Of a stretch of DNA of 64,000 bases, positions 18,258-27,623 are shown piece by piece. A model generated the notes under the pieces. The model did not search any database. It saw nothing but the letters and a program-made list of their open reading frames with translations, and had not been told where the DNA came from. The stretch lies in NCBI RefSeq assembly GCF_003003075.1, contig NZ_PVTX01000004.1, forward strand, positions 186,001 through 250,000. Direction: 5' to 3'. The stretch comes from Isoptericola halotolerans. GTDB lineage: Bacteria > Actinomycetota > Actinomycetes > Actinomycetales > Cellulomonadaceae. Made by a program: the position numbers and the translations under genes. Positions within the stretch are counted from its first letter, which is position 1; every line of letters begins with the position of its first letter.

Positions 18258-20620
18258 CAGTCCTCGTCCTCGTCGTCGTCCTTCGGCTTGCTGCAGCTCA
18301 CCGCGTCGTCGGGCTTGTACCGCCAGAAGTTGGACTCGTCCTTGACGAGCTCGCCCTCGAGGTAGACCTTGCGGTAGACGGTGATCGCGAACCCGGCCTC
18401 GCCCCCGGAGTACGGCTCGCAGTCCGGGCTGCCCGACTTGTCGACCGTCTTGATCGGCACGACGTCCTGCTTGCCGGAGTCGGACTCCTCGACGTCGTAG
18501 TACTTCGTGGACCAGATCTTCACGTGGAGCCGACCACCGGAGACGTAGCTCTGCATGAGCGCGCCGTAGGGCGTGTCGTTCTTGAACTTCATGTCGATCG
18601 CGCCGACGTAGATCGTGGCCTCGCGACCCGCCGGGTACCGGCTGAACCAGTAGCTGTGCTGCCGGTGCTCGACGTCGTCGAACCCGGCGAAGAACCCGGC
18701 GTTATAGGTGGTCGTGGCCATCTGCGACAGCCCGCCGCCGACGGCGTCGACGTGGACACCGTTGCTCACGACGCCCGCGGCGAAGAACCCGTTCGAGGTC
18801 TCGATCGGGGACAGGGTGTCGATCAGCGAGAACGTCTCACCAGGCTTGACGAGGGTCTCGTTGACCAGCTCGGCGCCCCGCACCAGGTTCTTGGTACGGA
18901 TCGGCTCGCTGGTGAGCGGCGTGGAGAACTCGGAGACGACCTCCTTGACCCCCAGCTCCTCGAGGGAGGCCACGGAGTCCTCCGGGTCCTCCTCGACCAG
19001 CTCGACCGATGTCTCCCGCTCGGTGCTCTGCGCCGCTTCCCCGACGGCGGTCGCGACCTCCTCCGGGTCCAGCGTGGTGCCCGTCTCGCCGCCCACGATG
19101 GTGGGTTCGCCGCCCGAGAACTCGAAGCGGGCGTCGTCGGGCTCGCGCAGCAGGTCGTCGGTGCGGTCGATGAGGGCGCTGGTGAGCCGATCGCCGTCGA
19201 ACTCCGCGGCGAGCGCACCCTCCGCCGGGACGAACGACGTCGAGCGGGCCAGGACGCGCGCCGGCAGCTCCGGGCTCTGCTCCCCGACGGCGACGGTGAC
19301 CGGACCGGAGACGATCTGCTCCGCCTCGGCGTAGGCCTCGTCCGTGGCCGCCTGGTCGATCGCCGGGGGCACGGGCTCGGTGGGCAGCTCGATGGGTCCG
19401 GTGGTCACCAGCCACGACTCGACGAGCACGTCGTCAGCGGCGTCCACCACGACCTGCGTCCCGTCGACGGCCTCGGTGGCCGCCGGCTCGCCGTCCGCGA
19501 AGCGCACGGTCCCGTCGACGGGTTCCGTCGCGAGCGAGGTCGCGACCGACTCGACGGACGACGTCAGGGCGGCGCGGTCGACGTCCACCACCGGCGGGTT
19601 CTCCGAGCCGCCGGCCACGTGCTCGACGAGGCGGGTCGGGTCGAGCGAGAACCCCGTCAGCTCGTCGACCGTCGCCTGGGCGTCGAGCGTGAGCCCTGCC
19701 TCCGCCGGGTCGACTGTGCTCGAGACCTCTCCGGCCTGCACCGTCACCGGTTCGGCCGCCCGGGGACCGAGGCCGCTCTCCAGCGCGCTGACGGCCTGAC
19801 CGGCGTCGAGCCCGCCGATGTCCACACCGGCCACCGTCGTGCCCGAGGGGACGGAGTCCGCGACGAACCACTGGGCACCGACGTACAGGCCGCCGAGGAC
19901 GACGACCCCACCGGCGACGCCGAGCAGCACCTTCGGCCAGCGGCTGGGCGCGCCGTCGCCCTGGAGGCCGTCCAGCGGCGTGCCGGCGGTGCCCGACGGC
20001 GGGACGGCGCCCCCCGTGGGCGCGCTCACGGTCTGGATCGCCTCGGTCGCAGGGGCCGTCGAGGCGCCGGCAGCGGCCGTGCCGGCGCCGCCGACCGCCG
20101 CGGTGCCGATCACCCGGCGCTGCTCGTAGGCACGCACCGTCGGCTGGTACGGCACGTCGTCGGCCTCGTCCGAGGCCTGGACGGCGGGCGGCGTCTTGCT
20201 CGACCCTGCCGGCTCGACCGGCGCCGCCGGAGCGGGCTCCGGTGCGGGCGCGCTCGGCGCCGCCGGGGCCGCCGACCGAGGTGCGGGCGCGCTCGGCGCC
20301 GCCGGGGCGCTGGGCGCCGCGGGGGCGCTCGGCGGCTGGGGCGTGCTCGCCGCCGGCGACGTGTCCGGCCGCGCGGTGCTGGGCGCCTTCGTGCTCGGCG
20401 CCGACGAGCTGGGCTCCGGCGCGCTCGGCGCCGCTCCCGGCACCTCGGTCACGATCGGTGGACGGGCGTCGCCGGCGTCAGGTGCGGGCGCCCGCTCGGG
20501 AACCTCCGGCGAGGCGGTGCTGCCCGGCGACGCGGTGCTGCCCGATGACGCAGGGCTGGCCGGTGACGCGGTGCCACCCTGCTCGGGCAGGTTCTCGTCG
20601 CTCTCGGTCGGCTTGCCCAT
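18257..20620 (-). CDS. VanW family protein with Pro/Ala-rich N-terminus and YoaR-type domains
   Basis: A 787-residue protein from ATG 18618+2002 (20618-20620), chosen because GGAG lies 7 bases before it; an upstream GTG at 20671 would add 17 residues. Residues 20-150 are low-complexity Ser/Ala/Pro with repeated 'APSAPA' units, a membrane helix sits at about 231-250, two YoaR-like repeats follow ('VAGVDIGGLDAGQAVSAL'), and a C-terminal VanW domain ('LVKPGETFSLIDTLSP', 'VGGGLSQMATTTYNAGFFAG'). The extracellular part probably acts at the cell wall; VanW has no proven activity. It is coupled by 1 bp to the ACT-domain gene. Confidence 0.85.
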   Translation of the reverse strand: MGKPTESDENLPEQGGTASPASPASSGSTASPGSTASPEVPERAPAPDAGDARPPIVTEVPGAAPSAPEPSSSAPSTKAPSTARPDTSPAASTPQPPSAPAAPSAPAAPSAPAPRSAAPAAPSAPAPEPAPAAPVEPAGSSKTPPAVQASDEADDVPYQPTVRAYEQRRVIGTAAVGGAGTAAAGASTAPATEAIQTVSAPTGGAVPPSGTAGTPLDGLQGDGAPSRWPKVLLGVAGGVVVLGGLYVGAQWFVADSVPSGTTVAGVDIGGLDAGQAVSALESGLGPRAAEPVTVQAGEVSSTVDPAEAGLTLDAQATVDELTGFSLDPTRLVEHVAGGSENPPVVDVDRAALTSSVESVATSLATEPVDGTVRFADGEPAATEAVDGTQVVVDAADDVLVESWLVTTGPIELPTEPVPPAIDQAATDEAYAEAEQIVSGPVTVAVGEQSPELPARVLARSTSFVPAEGALAAEFDGDRLTSALIDRTDDLLREPDDARFEFSGGEPTIVGGETGTTLDPEEVATAVGEAAQSTERETSVELVEEDPEDSVASLEELGVKEVVSEFSTPLTSEPIRTKNLVRGAELVNETLVKPGETFSLIDTLSPIETSNGFFAAGVVSNGVHVDAVGGGLSQMATTTYNAGFFAGFDDVEHRQHSYWFSRYPAGREATIYVGAIDMKFKNDTPYGALMQSYVSGGRLHVKIWSTKYYDVEESDSGKQDVVPIKTVDKSGSPDCEPYSGGEAGFAITVYRKVYLEGELVKDESNFWRYKPDDAVSCSKPKDDDEDED

Positions 20621-20725
20621 CGACACGCTCCGTGCTGGTCTCGTCGGGGGCCGGCGCTGCCCCACGCTCACGTCCTGGGCGCGGATCCCCGCGCGCCCAC
20701 GAATCCTACTCGGCGCGACCGGCCG

Positions 20726-21142
20726 TCACTGCTGCTCGCCACCGTCGTCGCTGAACCACCGGCGCGGCAGGAACGCCGCCACGGCGAAGAGCAGCAGCCC
20801 GCCGTAGGTCCAGACATATCCGACAACCTGTGCGGGCACCAGGACGTCGCCGCCGGGCCCGGTCGCGGAGAGCACCTGGACGGCGACGAGCCAGCCCGCT
20901 CCGGCCGCCAGCAGCGTGACCGTCCCGGACCAGGCCCGGCAGAGCACGGCGGTGGAGAGCGTCAGCAGCAGCGCCAACGCCAGCCCCGTGGGCAGGCCCG
21001 CCCACTCGCTCCGGTGGGAGACGGTCCCGATCACCCCGACGGCCGCTCCGAGCAGCAGTGCGAGCACGCCACGGAGGGCGAGCGTGCGGCCCGGGACGCG
21101 GGGCGGCGCGGACTGGGCGTGGTGGGGCGTGGTCGAGCTCAC
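20726..21142 (-). CDS. four-helix membrane protein next to mshB
   Basis: A 138-residue protein from GTG 21140-21142, overlapping the mshB stop by 4 bp (GTGA). After a short hydrophilic start (SSTTPHHAQSAPPRVPG) there are four hydrophobic segments, including 'ALRGVLALLLGAAVGVIG', 'GLALALLLTLSTAVLC' and 'YGGLLLFAVAAFLP', ending in a charged tail. I recall similar small membrane proteins beside mshB in other actinobacteria. No enzymatic motif is visible and the function is unknown. Confidence 0.8.
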   Translation of the reverse strand: MSSTTPHHAQSAPPRVPGRTLALRGVLALLLGAAVGVIGTVSHRSEWAGLPTGLALALLLTLSTAVLCRAWSGTVTLLAAGAGWLVAVQVLSATGPGGDVLVPAQVVGYVWTYGGLLLFAVAAFLPRRWFSDDGGEQQ

Positions 21143-22122
21143 CGGGCCGAGCCTACCGGCGTGGCGGGGCGCGTGGCCGCCCGCCGCAGGTGCGCCGTGG
21201 CGAGCACGGGGGCGAGCACGCCGTTGCTCAGCGCGTAGCGCGCGACGACGCCCGGGCCGGCCGCAGGGGTCGTGCGGCCGGCGTGCTGGACCTGCGTCGC
21301 GTGCGCGGCAAGCGCCGCCAGGACCCGGTCGAGCACGGGCGCCACGTCCACCGTGCGGGTCGCGGTCGCCAGCAGGTCGGCGGCGGGCACGGCCACCGGC
21401 GGCAGGTCCCCGTCGGGGTCGGGGAGCATGAGGCCGTGGTCGTCCGCGAGCCGCCGCACCGACGGGTCGGACGCGAGCGCCCGGCGCGCGGACCGCAGAT
21501 CCTCGGCCGGTTCCACGACCTCCCAGCGCTCCGGCACGCGCCACGGCTCACCGCCGACGGCGGCCGTCGGGTCGGTCGCGAGCTCCAGCGCCCGCACGGT
21601 CACCTCGTGGGCGCGGACGTGGTCCGGGTGCCCGTAGCCGCCGCCGGCCTCGTAGGTCACCACCAGGGACGGTCGACGGTCGCGGACGACGGAGGCGAGC
21701 CGCCGGGCCGCCACGTCGAGCGGGACGCGGGCGAACGCCGTCGGGCCCGAGTCCGGTGCCGGCCCGGCGATGCCCGGTGCGACCCAGGCCATCCCCGAGT
21801 CCTCGAACCGCGCGGTCTCCCCGCCGTGCGTGCCGTCGGGGAGCTGGACCGTGTCGAGGAGGACGTGGTCGGCCACGCCGAGCGCGGCCAGCGCGGCGGA
21901 CAGCTCCGTCTCCCGGTACGCGGCCAGGGCGCGCCCGTCACCCTCGAGGTGCGCGAGGCCCGTGGGGTGCGACGGGGTGTCGATGACCTCGCCCCGCTCG
22001 CCACGGGTGCACGTCACCACGGTGACGTGCACCCCCGCCGCCGCGCGGGCGGCCACCAGCGCACCGGTCGCGAGGGTCTCGTCGTCCGGGTGCGCGTGCA
22101 CCGCGAGCAGGCCGCCCTGCAC
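21139..22122 (-). CDS. mshB: N-acetyl-1-D-myo-inositol-2-amino-2-deoxy-alpha-D-glucopyranoside deacetylase
   Basis: A 327-residue zinc deacetylase of the LmbE/PIG-L family that removes acetyl from GlcNAc-inositol in mycothiol synthesis. Zinc and catalytic motifs are 'AVHAHPDDETLATGA' (residues 7-21) and 'YGHPDHVRAHEVT'. The 'RGERGEVIDTP' stretch is also typical. Start ATG 22120-22122, 3 bp after typA. It is strong evidence for an actinomycete that makes mycothiol. It is coupled to the small membrane protein downstream. Confidence 0.94.
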   Translation of the reverse strand: MQGGLLAVHAHPDDETLATGALVAARAAAGVHVTVVTCTRGERGEVIDTPSHPTGLAHLEGDGRALAAYRETELSAALAALGVADHVLLDTVQLPDGTHGGETARFEDSGMAWVAPGIAGPAPDSGPTAFARVPLDVAARRLASVVRDRRPSLVVTYEAGGGYGHPDHVRAHEVTVRALELATDPTAAVGGEPWRVPERWEVVEPAEDLRSARRALASDPSVRRLADDHGLMLPDPDGDLPPVAVPAADLLATATRTVDVAPVLDRVLAALAAHATQVQHAGRTTPAAGPGVVARYALSNGVLAPVLATAHLRRAATRPATPVGSAR

Positions 22123-22125
22123 GGC

Positions 22126-24036
22126 TCAGCCGCGCTTGGCGCGCGCCGTCGCCCGCGCACGCTCCGTGGCGTCGAGGTTGACCTTGCGGATGCGGACGAT
22201 CTCGGGCGTGATCTCCACGCACTCGTCCTCGGCCGTGAACTCGAGGGACTCCTCGAGGGTGAGCTTCTGCGGCGGGATCAGGTTCTCGAAGCTGTCCGCG
22301 GTCGACGACCGCATGTTGGTCAGCTTCTTCTCCTTGGTGATGTTGACGTCCATGTCCTCGTTGCGCGAGTTCTCACCGACGATCATGCCCTCGTAGACCT
22401 CCTGCGTGGGCTCGACGAAGAACGTGCCGCGCTCCTGCAGGTTGATCATGGCGAACGGCGTCACGACGCCCGCGCGGTCGGCGACCAGCGAGCCCGTGGC
22501 GCGCGACTCGATGGTCCCCTGCCACGGCTCGTAGCCCTCGGCGTACGACGACGCGATGCCGGTGCCGCGGGTCTCGGTGAGGAACCGCGTGCGGAACCCG
22601 ATGAGGCCGCGCGCCGGCACGACGAACTCCATGCGGACCCACCCGGTGCCGTGGTTCGCCATGGTCTCCATCCGGCCCTTGCGGGCGGCCATGAGCTGCG
22701 TGACGGCGCCGAGATACTCCTCCGGCACGTCGATGGTCATGCGCTCCATGGGCTCGTGCCGCTTGCCGTCGATCTCCTTGGTGACGACCTGGGGCTTGCC
22801 GACGGTGAGCTCGAAGCCCTCCCGGCGCATCTGCTCCACGAGGATGGCCAGGGCCAGCTCGCCACGACCCTGCACCTCCCAGGCGTCGGGGCGCTCGGTG
22901 GGCAGCACCCGCAGGGAGACGTTGCCGACGAGCTCGGCGTCGAGCCGGTCCTTGACCTGGCGGGCCGTGACCTTGTGGCCCTTGCCGCCCTTGCCCGCCA
23001 GCGGCGAGGTGTTGATCCCGATCGTCATGGAGATCGCCGGGTCGTCGACCGTGATGACGGGCAGCGGGCGCGGGTCGTCCGGGTCCGTGAGCGTCTCGCC
23101 GATCATGATGTCGGCGATGCCGGCCACCGCGACGATGTCGCCGGGTCCGGCGGACTCGGCGGGCACCCGGGTGAGCGCCTCCGTCCGGAGCAGCTCGGTG
23201 ATGCGGACCTGGCCGAGGGTGCCGTCGTGGCGGGCCCAGGCGACCGTCTGGCCCTTGCGGAGCGTCCCGTTGAAGATGCGCAGCAGGGCGAGCCGGCCGA
23301 GGAACGGCGAGGCGTCGAGGTTGGTGACGTGCGCCTGCAGCGGCATCTCGTCGTCGTACGTCGGCGCCGGGATGGTCTGCAGGATGGTCGAGAACAGGGG
23401 CTCGAGGTCCTCGTTCGCGGGCAGCGCACCGTCGGCGGGCTGCTCGGTGGAGGCCCGGCCGGCCTTCGCGGAGGCGTAGACGACCGGCACGTCCAGGACC
23501 GCGTCCACGTCGAGGTCGGGGACCTCGTCCGACAGGTCGCTCGCCAGGCCGAGCAGGAGGTCCGTCGTCTCGGCCACGACCTCGGTGATGCGCGAGTCGG
23601 GCCGGTCGACCTTGTTGACCACGACGATGACGGGCAGCTTGGCCGCCAGCGCCTTGCGCAGCACGAACCGGGTCTGGGGCAGCGGCCCCTCGGAGGCGTC
23701 GACGAGCAGCACCACGCCGTCCACCATCGACAGGCCGCGCTCGACCTCGCCACCGAAGTCGGCGTGGCCCGGGGTGTCGATCACGTTGATCGTGACCCCG
23801 CCTGCCTCGCCCGCGTCGGCGGCGGCAGGACCGGCGTACCGGACCGCGGTGTTCTTGGCGAGGATCGTGATGCCCTTCTCACGTTCCAGGTCGCCGGAGT
23901 CCATCACGCGGTCGTCCACCTGCTGGTGCGCGGCGAAGGCGCCGGCCTGCCGCAGCATGGCGTCGACCAGGGTCGTCTTGCCGTGGTCGACGTGGGCGAC
24001 GATCGCCACGTTGCGCAGGTCGGAGCGCACAGACAT
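22126..24036 (-). CDS. typA: translational GTPase TypA/BipA
   Basis: A 636-residue ribosome-binding GTPase involved in stress adaptation and ribosome assembly. G1 'AHVDHGKTTLVDAML', G2 'REKGITILAKN', G3 'VIDTPGHADFGGEVERG' and G4 'VVVNKVDRPD' are clear. EF-G-like domains II, III and V and the BipA-specific C-terminal domain ('GMIVGENSRNEDMDVNITK') follow. The normal family length is about 610-640. It starts at ATG 24034-24036 with GGAAAGAGAA upstream. The order typA-mshB also occurs in M. tuberculosis (Rv1165, Rv1170). Confidence 0.96.
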   Translation of the reverse strand: MSVRSDLRNVAIVAHVDHGKTTLVDAMLRQAGAFAAHQQVDDRVMDSGDLEREKGITILAKNTAVRYAGPAAADAGEAGGVTINVIDTPGHADFGGEVERGLSMVDGVVLLVDASEGPLPQTRFVLRKALAAKLPVIVVVNKVDRPDSRITEVVAETTDLLLGLASDLSDEVPDLDVDAVLDVPVVYASAKAGRASTEQPADGALPANEDLEPLFSTILQTIPAPTYDDEMPLQAHVTNLDASPFLGRLALLRIFNGTLRKGQTVAWARHDGTLGQVRITELLRTEALTRVPAESAGPGDIVAVAGIADIMIGETLTDPDDPRPLPVITVDDPAISMTIGINTSPLAGKGGKGHKVTARQVKDRLDAELVGNVSLRVLPTERPDAWEVQGRGELALAILVEQMRREGFELTVGKPQVVTKEIDGKRHEPMERMTIDVPEEYLGAVTQLMAARKGRMETMANHGTGWVRMEFVVPARGLIGFRTRFLTETRGTGIASSYAEGYEPWQGTIESRATGSLVADRAGVVTPFAMINLQERGTFFVEPTQEVYEGMIVGENSRNEDMDVNITKEKKLTNMRSSTADSFENLIPPQKLTLEESLEFTAEDECVEITPEIVRIRKVNLDATERARATARAKRG

Positions 24037-24090
24037 CTACGGTTCTCTTTCCGTGGGAGGTGGCACCCGGGATCCCGGGGCCGCTCCATC

Positions 24091-25776
24091 CTACCCGGAG
24101 GTGCTACGCCTCCATCGCGAGCGGCGCGTCCCGTTGGTCCTGCTCTGCTGGCTGATCTCCGCGAAGTTCTCCGTCACGTGGTCCGTCACGTGCTCCGTCA
24201 CGTGCTCGGTGAGCTCCCGGCGGCGCAGGCGCCGCTCGGCCCGGGTGATCTGCCGGTACTCGGCGTCGAGCGCCTTCCACACCGAGATGGCGGACCCGAT
24301 CATCACCACCGAGAAGGGCAGCGCCGTGAGGATCGCCGCCGTCTGCAGCGCGCTCAGCCCGCCCGCATAGAGCAGCGCCGCGGCGACACCGCCCTCGAGG
24401 ATCGCCCAGAACAGACGGGACCACAGCGGCGGGTTCGGGTCCCCGCCGTTGGCGAGCATGTCCACGACGAAGGAGCCGGAGTCCGAGGACGTCACGAAGA
24501 ACACCACGACCAGGACGATCGCGACGACGGCCATCCAGGCACCGCCGCCCGGCAGGCTCTCGAAGAGCTGGAACATCGCCGTGTCGGTGTTGACCACCAT
24601 CTCCCCGGTCTCGGGATCGGGCGCCAGCATCGACCCCGGGTCGTTGCGCTCCTGGTGGATCGCGGACCCTCCGAACACGCTGAACCACACCGTCGTGACC
24701 AGCATCGGCACGAGCAGCGTGCCGAGGACGAACTCACGCACCGTCCGGCCGCGGGAGATGCGCGCGATGAACAGGCCGACGAACGGGGCCCAGGACATCC
24801 ACCAGCCCCAGTAGAAGATGGTCCAGCCGGACTCCCAGGCGAGGCCGTCCTCGCCCTGGAACGCCAGGGTGTCGAACGTCATGAACATGACGTTCTGGAG
24901 GTAGTACCCGATCGACTGCACCCACTCCCGGGCGACGAAGAGGGTGGAGCCCATGATCAGCACCGCGAGGACGAGCGCCGCGGCCAGCAGCATGTTCCCG
25001 TTGGAGAGCCACTTGATGCCGCGCTCCAGCCCGGACGCGACCGAGACCGCCGCCACCGCCGTGATCGCCGCGATGAGCCCCATCTGGAGCGCGAGCGTCG
25101 CGTCCGCCACCTCCAGGTAGTCGAGACCGGCCGCGACCTGCTGCACCCCCAGCCCGAGGGACGTCGCCACGCCGAACACCGTGCCGAAGATGGCCAGGAC
25201 GTCGATGACGTCCCCGAGCCGGCCCTTCACCCGCTCCTGCCCGAGGAGCGGCTCGAGCGCCCACCGGATCGAGGCGGGCCGGCCCTTGCGGTGGATCGCG
25301 TAGGCGAGGGCGAGGCCGATGACCACGTAGATGCCCCAGGCGTGGAACCCCCAGTGCACGTAGGTCTGGCCCATCGCCGCCTGTGCCAGCGCGGGGGCGT
25401 CTCCCGTGACCCCCGGCTTGGGCGACTCGAAGTGCGACAGCGGCTCCGCCACGCCGTAGTAGACGAGCCCGATACCCATCCCGGTGGCGAAGAGCATCGC
25501 GAACCACACGGGCAGCCGGAAGTCCGCCGGCTCGTCGTCCGGGCCGAGCGTGATCTCGCCGAACCGGCTCACGCCCATCCAGATCGCGAAGATCATGAAG
25601 GCGGCCACGATGACGACGTAGTACCAGCCGAACCCGTTGATCGTCTTGGCCTGGAGGGTGTTCATGACCTCCTTGACCGTGTCCGTCGCGAAGAAGGCGA
25701 GCAGCACGAACAGGAGGATCAGTCCCCCCGCCGGGTAGAACACGGCGGGGGCGATCGTGGATCGTCGGCGCGTCAT
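24091..25776 (-). CDS. BCCT family (betaine/carnitine/choline) transporter
   Basis: A 561-residue, 12-helix secondary transporter from ATG 25774-25776, behind AAGGTGA. BCCT hallmarks are 'GMGIGLVYYGVAEPLSHF' and the helix-8 Trp motif 'GWTIFYWGWWMSWAPFVG' followed by 'RISRGRTVREF'. It probably imports glycine betaine or a related osmolyte. The glycine-rich segment of sodium-coupled BetP is not matched exactly, so the coupling ion is uncertain. The cytoplasmic C-terminus has tandem 'EHVTEHVTDHVT' encoded by three 12-bp DNA repeats (24169-24204) and then a basic end (RRSRWRRS). In BetP-type carriers the C-tail senses osmotic state. Confidence 0.9.
   Translation of the reverse strand: MTRRRSTIAPAVFYPAGGLILLFVLLAFFATDTVKEVMNTLQAKTINGFGWYYVVIVAAFMIFAIWMGVSRFGEITLGPDDEPADFRLPVWFAMLFATGMGIGLVYYGVAEPLSHFESPKPGVTGDAPALAQAAMGQTYVHWGFHAWGIYVVIGLALAYAIHRKGRPASIRWALEPLLGQERVKGRLGDVIDVLAIFGTVFGVATSLGLGVQQVAAGLDYLEVADATLALQMGLIAAITAVAAVSVASGLERGIKWLSNGNMLLAAALVLAVLIMGSTLFVAREWVQSIGYYLQNVMFMTFDTLAFQGEDGLAWESGWTIFYWGWWMSWAPFVGLFIARISRGRTVREFVLGTLLVPMLVTTVWFSVFGGSAIHQERNDPGSMLAPDPETGEMVVNTDTAMFQLFESLPGGGAWMAVVAIVLVVVFFVTSSDSGSFVVDMLANGGDPNPPLWSRLFWAILEGGVAAALLYAGGLSALQTAAILTALPFSVVMIGSAISVWKALDAEYRQITRAERRLRRRELTEHVTEHVTDHVTENFAEISQQSRTNGTRRSRWRRSTSG
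24169..24204. repeat. three tandem 12-bp repeats in the BCCT C-terminal tail
   Basis: Three consecutive 12-mers (CTCCGTCACGTG, GTCCGTCACGTG, CTCCGTCACGTG) differ at one base. They encode repeated Thr/Asp/Glu-His-Val units in the transporter tail and keep the reading frame. The copy number may vary between strains. Confidence 0.85.
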
Positions 25777-25817
25777 GGTGATCACCTTGACGCCCTTGTC
25801 CCAGCACGGCAAATGCA

Positions 25818-25851
25818 GACGCCGGCGGGTCCCGAGGGACCCGCCGGCGTC
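25818..25851 (-). terminator. hairpin terminator after the first peptide ABC operon
   Basis: A perfect 15-bp inverted repeat (25818-25832 with 25837-25851) closes a 4-base loop. It lies 14 bp beyond the stop of the dppDF-type gene and before the BCCT gene on the same strand, so BCCT is probably transcribed separately. Only a short T-rich stretch follows on the minus strand. Confidence 0.8.
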
Positions 25852-25865
25852 CGTGGACCGGGCAG

Positions 25866-27623
25866 TCAGCCGGCGAGCGCGTCGCCCTCGAGGCGCGCAC
25901 CCGGGATGGCCGCGAGGAGGTCGCGCGTGTACTGCTCGCGCGGCGTGTCGAAGACCTCGTCCGTCGAGGCCTGCTCGACGACCTTGCCGGACTGCATGAC
26001 GACCACGTCGTCCGCGATCTGGCGCACCACCGCGAGGTCGTGGGTGATGAACAGGTAGCTCAGGCCCAGCTCGGTCTGCAGGTCGTCGAGCAGCTCGAGG
26101 ATCTGGGCCTGGACGAGCACGTCGAGCGCCGACACGACCTCGTCGAGCACGACCACCTCCGGCTTGAGGGCCAGCGCCCGGGCGATGGCGATCCGCTGGC
26201 GCTGACCGCCCGAGAGCTCGTTCGGGAACCGCCGCATGGCGGACTGCGGCAACGACACCATGTCCAGCAGCTCGCGCACCCGTGCCTCGCGCTCCTTCGG
26301 CGAGCCGACGCCGTGCAGCTTGAGCGGCTCCTCGATGGACCGGAAGATCGAGAACATCGGGTCGAGCGAGCCGTACGGGTTCTGGAACACCGGCTGCACC
26401 CGGCGACGGAAGGCGAACGCCTCCTTCGGGTTCAGCGCGGCCACGTCCACGCCGTCGAACTCGACGCTCCCGGAGGTCGGGTCGAGCAGGCCGAGGACCA
26501 TGTTGGCCGCCGTGGACTTGCCGGAGCCGGACTCGCCCACGATCGCGAGCGTCCGTCCGCGCCCCAGGGTGAAGGAGACGTCGTCGACGGCCGTGAAGTC
26601 GGCCGACGAGCCCGGGCGCGGCCCACGGATCTGGAAGACCTTCGTGAGGTTCTTGGCCTCGACCACGGTGGCAGGTCCCGCCGCGACGGGAGCCTCGCCC
26701 ACGTGGTGGGCGTGCAGCTCCGCCGACGCCTCGCCGTGCACGTGCGCCGTCTGGATGCGGCGCGAGGCGAGCGACGGCGCAGAGGCGACGAGCCGTTGCG
26801 TGTAGGGGTGCTGCGGGTCGGCGAGGATCTCCCGGGCGGGGCCGGACTCGACCACCTTGCCCTTGAACATCACCAGCAGGTGCTCGGCGCGCTCGGCGGC
26901 CAGCCCCAGGTCGTGGGTGATGAACAGCAACGCCGTCCCGAGGTCGCGGGTCATGTCCTCGAGGTGGTCGAGGATCTGCCGCTGGACCGTCACGTCCAGG
27001 GCCGACGTCGGCTCGTCGGCGATGAGCAGCTGCGGCCGCGAGGCGAGCCCGATACCGATCAGCGCGCGCTGGCGCATGCCGCCGGAGAACTCGTGCGGGT
27101 ACTGGCGGGCCCGGCGCGTGGCGTCGGGCAGGCCGGCCTCGGCGAGGACCTCGGCGACGCGCTCGCGCAGCGCCGCCTTCGATCCCTTGAAGCCGTTCGC
27201 CTTGAGGGCCTCCTCGACCTGGGTGCCGATGCGCCACACCGGGTTGAGGTTGGACATCGGGTCCTGCGGGACGAGGCCGATCGCCCGCCCGCGCAGCGCC
27301 TCCTTCTCGGCCCGCGAGGCGGTGACCAGGTCACGTCCCTCGAACCGGATGGAGCCGCCGGTGACCTTGCCGGTCCCCGGGAGCAGGTCGATGATGGCCG
27401 CGGCCGTCGTCGACTTGCCGGAGCCGGACTCGCCGACGATCGCCACGCTCTGGCCGGGGTAGACGGTCAGGTCCGCCCCACGGACGGCCTGCACCTCGCC
27501 GACGCCGGTGGTGAAGGAGATCTCCAGGTCGCGGATCTCGAGCAGCGGCTTGCTGGGGTCGAAGGGCGCGGGACCGGCGGTGCCGTCGGCGCCCTCGTTC
27601 GTCACGGGGAACTGGGTGGTCAT
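25866..27623 (-). CDS. peptide ABC transporter, fused double ATP-binding protein (DppD-DppF type), system 1
   Basis: A 585-residue fusion of two ATPase domains. Domain 1 has Walker A 'IVGESGSGKSTTAA', signature 'EFSGGMRQRALIG' and Walker B 'LLIADEPTSALD'. Domain 2 has 'IVGESGSGKSTAAN', 'ELSGGQRQRIAIARAL' and 'VVVLDEVVSALD', with Val replacing the usual Pro-Thr after the Walker B Glu. Each carries the C-terminal oligopeptide-type extension ('PQHPYTQRLVAS', 'PREQYTRDLLAA'). It energises uptake through the permeases at 27620 and 28593, and the start overlaps the upstream permease stop by 4 bp. Confidence 0.93.
   Translation of the reverse strand: MTTQFPVTNEGADGTAGPAPFDPSKPLLEIRDLEISFTTGVGEVQAVRGADLTVYPGQSVAIVGESGSGKSTTAAAIIDLLPGTGKVTGGSIRFEGRDLVTASRAEKEALRGRAIGLVPQDPMSNLNPVWRIGTQVEEALKANGFKGSKAALRERVAEVLAEAGLPDATRRARQYPHEFSGGMRQRALIGIGLASRPQLLIADEPTSALDVTVQRQILDHLEDMTRDLGTALLFITHDLGLAAERAEHLLVMFKGKVVESGPAREILADPQHPYTQRLVASAPSLASRRIQTAHVHGEASAELHAHHVGEAPVAAGPATVVEAKNLTKVFQIRGPRPGSSADFTAVDDVSFTLGRGRTLAIVGESGSGKSTAANMVLGLLDPTSGSVEFDGVDVAALNPKEAFAFRRRVQPVFQNPYGSLDPMFSIFRSIEEPLKLHGVGSPKEREARVRELLDMVSLPQSAMRRFPNELSGGQRQRIAIARALALKPEVVVLDEVVSALDVLVQAQILELLDDLQTELGLSYLFITHDLAVVRQIADDVVVMQSGKVVEQASTDEVFDTPREQYTRDLLAAIPGARLEGDALAG

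Noticed and set aside
24896-24905. GAGGTAGTA in the BCCT gene
   Set aside because: Encodes a Tyr-Tyr-Leu stretch of a membrane helix, single and off-phase; not part of the repeat family.
21058-26058. Very long plus-strand open frame opposite mshB, typA, BCCT and dppDF
   Set aside because: A GC-bias shadow: composition is Arg/His/Gly/Asp-rich with no domain, while the minus-strand genes are clearly conserved.
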